The translations under genes and the position numbers were made by a program. Positions 4,253 through 5,226 of a stretch of 5,226 bases of DNA are shown piece after piece. Each line of letters starts with the position of its first letter. The first letter of the stretch is position 1. Source of the DNA: a bacterium (GTDB lineage: Bacteria > Patescibacteriota > Minisyncoccia > Phycocordibacterales > 1-14-0-10-42-12); NCBI GenBank assembly GCA_030432135.1, contig JAUIHD010000035.1, positions 1 through 5,226 of the forward strand, read 5' to 3'. The notes under the pieces were generated by a model. That model was not told the DNA's origin and searched no databases. It saw only the letters and a list, made by a program, of their open reading frames with translations.

Positions 4253-5226
4253 ATGAGAAAAATTGTTAAAAATCTCTTCCAGTTGATAAAAGATTTCATA
4301 AAAAGTGCTAAGTACAGCCGTAAAAAGCAGATATTTCTTTTTATATTGCTTATTGCCTTTCTTATTATTGTCCGAAATATTGTTTCAAATACTCAGACTA
4401 TGGAAACTGGGGCAAACCAAATTCGTGGAGTAAGAATTGAAACCATCACAGCTCTCTCTGGAGCAGGAAGTAGTTTGCAAGTGACTGGCACAGTTGAATC
4501 ACAGAGTGAAGCTGATATACGTGCTGAAGGACAAGGGCAAATTATTTCTCTAAGAAAATCTTTAGGTGACTCTGTTTTTGCGGGAGAAATCATTGTAGAG
4601 ATTGAAAATAATTTTGAACGAGCTCAGGTCGCACAGGCACGGGCAAGCCTTGATTCTGCTATTGCGGCACGACAAGAGTCATCATCACTAACATCTATTC
4701 GACTTGGAAATAGTAAGGTCGCGTTTGATGAAGAAAAAATATCAGCACGTAATAGTGTGACCAGCGCTCTTACGTCAGCTGAGAGTGCTATTTTTGGAAA
4801 AGCTGATCAGTTTTTCTTAAATCCAAGGACAAGTTCTCCGGTACTTAATATTTCGTCATTCGGTATTGACGACCTTGATGAGCGTCGTGCACAGATCGAA
4901 GACAGTCTTATTGTGTGGCGAGGCATGATCAGTGCTATTTCTAGTGAATCAGATATGTACACTCTATTGGCAGATGCCGAGGAAAGACTTCGATTTATGA
5001 GGGGATTTGTGAGAGATTTGTCTGATATTGTAACAAGGCAGGGAAATAGTACTCAAATTTCTGACATTATTTCTGCGCGCTCATCTATAGACACAGCGCT
5101 TGCAAATGTGTCTGGTGCAAATGATACATTGCGTAATGCTGAAACAAACTACAGACTTACTCAAGAAGAAGAAAGCCAGATTGTTGGTACTGGACTTACT
5201 ACGCGCGATGCATCAGTAAGGCAGGC
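4253..5226 (+). CDS. Periplasmic adaptor (membrane fusion) protein of an RND/ABC-type exporter, 3'-partial
   Basis: The first 324 codons of an HlyD/AcrA-type adaptor, which would link an inner-membrane transporter to the outside; the frame is open at the window end. Residues 1-25 are basic and cytoplasmic, about 26-44 form one membrane anchor (IFLFILLIAFLIIV), and residues 60-80 are the first beta strands. The first half of the lipoyl/barrel-sandwich domain is at about 77-118, with VTGTVESQSEADIRAEGQGQ and then SLGDSVFAGEIIVEIEN. From 120 onward come long polar helices (AQARASLDSAIAARQ and onward), the alpha-hairpin, unusually long with an FGKADQFFLNP insertion at 181-191. The second lipoyl half and the beta-barrel lie beyond the window. 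ATG 4253 is the first usable start, because an in-frame TGA is at 4244-4246; the Shine-Dalgarno is weak. By analogy, a transporter permease or ATPase gene should follow. Substrate unknown. Confidence 0.88.
   Translation, partial: MRKIVKNLFQLIKDFIKSAKYSRKKQIFLFILLIAFLIIVRNIVSNTQTMETGANQIRGVRIETITALSGAGSSLQVTGTVESQSEADIRAEGQGQIISLRKSLGDSVFAGEIIVEIENNFERAQVAQARASLDSAIAARQESSSLTSIRLGNSKVAFDEEKISARNSVTSALTSAESAIFGKADQFFLNPRTSSPVLNISSFGIDDLDERRAQIEDSLIVWRGMISAISSESDMYTLLADAEERLRFMRGFVRDLSDIVTRQGNSTQISDIISARSSIDTALANVSGANDTLRNAETNYRLTQEEESQIVGTGLTTRDASVRQ

Noticed and set aside
4393..4593. 66-codon - strand frame
   Set aside because: It is antisense to the lipoyl-domain region of the adaptor, which has clear family motifs; no ribosome binding site.
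1..5226. CRISPR array, insertion sequence or attachment site
   Set aside because: No spaced direct repeats, transposase or integrase fragments, or terminal inverted repeats with target duplications are visible.

Overview
The window reads as a compact, AT-rich bacterial chromosome segment. The best guess for the source is a Candidate Phyla Radiation / Patescibacteria (Parcubacteria-type) genome. This rests on the combination of a DipZ-like redox protein, small single-anchor extracytoplasmic proteins with paired cysteines, a Gmad2-domain protein and a very short YruB-type glutaredoxin, with tight intergenic spacing. It is inference from gene content; no marker gene is present. All genes read with the standard bacterial code (stops TAA and TAG, no in-frame TGA).

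Left block, + strand (1-3325): a thioredoxin-like protein whose 5' end is probably cut by the window edge, then 5 bp later a 594-residue three-part DipZ-type protein (CcdA-like membrane domain, TlpA-like thioredoxin domain, DipZ C-terminal beta domain). A 62 bp gap follows, then two membrane-anchored extracytoplasmic proteins: an unrecognised one with a TTG start and strong ribosome binding site, and a Gmad2-domain protein. Both carry a pair of cysteines. The block ends in a perfect 40 bp palindrome that contains the last stop codon and should terminate transcription in both directions.

Middle, - strand (3369-4075): a 77-residue glutaredoxin (CHFC), then an unusual small G+C-rich unit. That unit has a possible extended -10 promoter near 4070, a leader of about 117 nt with nested inverted repeats, a 61-codon reading frame with a good Shine-Dalgarno, a hydrophobic N-terminus and four cysteines, a 10 bp hairpin across the stop codon, and a strong intrinsic terminator at 3700-3735. 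It differs sharply in base composition from everything around it and is the most interesting object here.

Right block, + strand (4253 to the end): a sigma70-like promoter followed by the first 324 codons of a periplasmic-adaptor (HlyD/RND membrane fusion type) protein that runs off the window.

Working hypothesis: the left block is a thiol-redox module. Electrons pass through the DipZ membrane domain to the extracytoplasmic thioredoxin domains, and the Cys-pair proteins encoded just downstream (and perhaps the small Cys-rich peptide) are possible clients. The adaptor gene begins a separate export operon.
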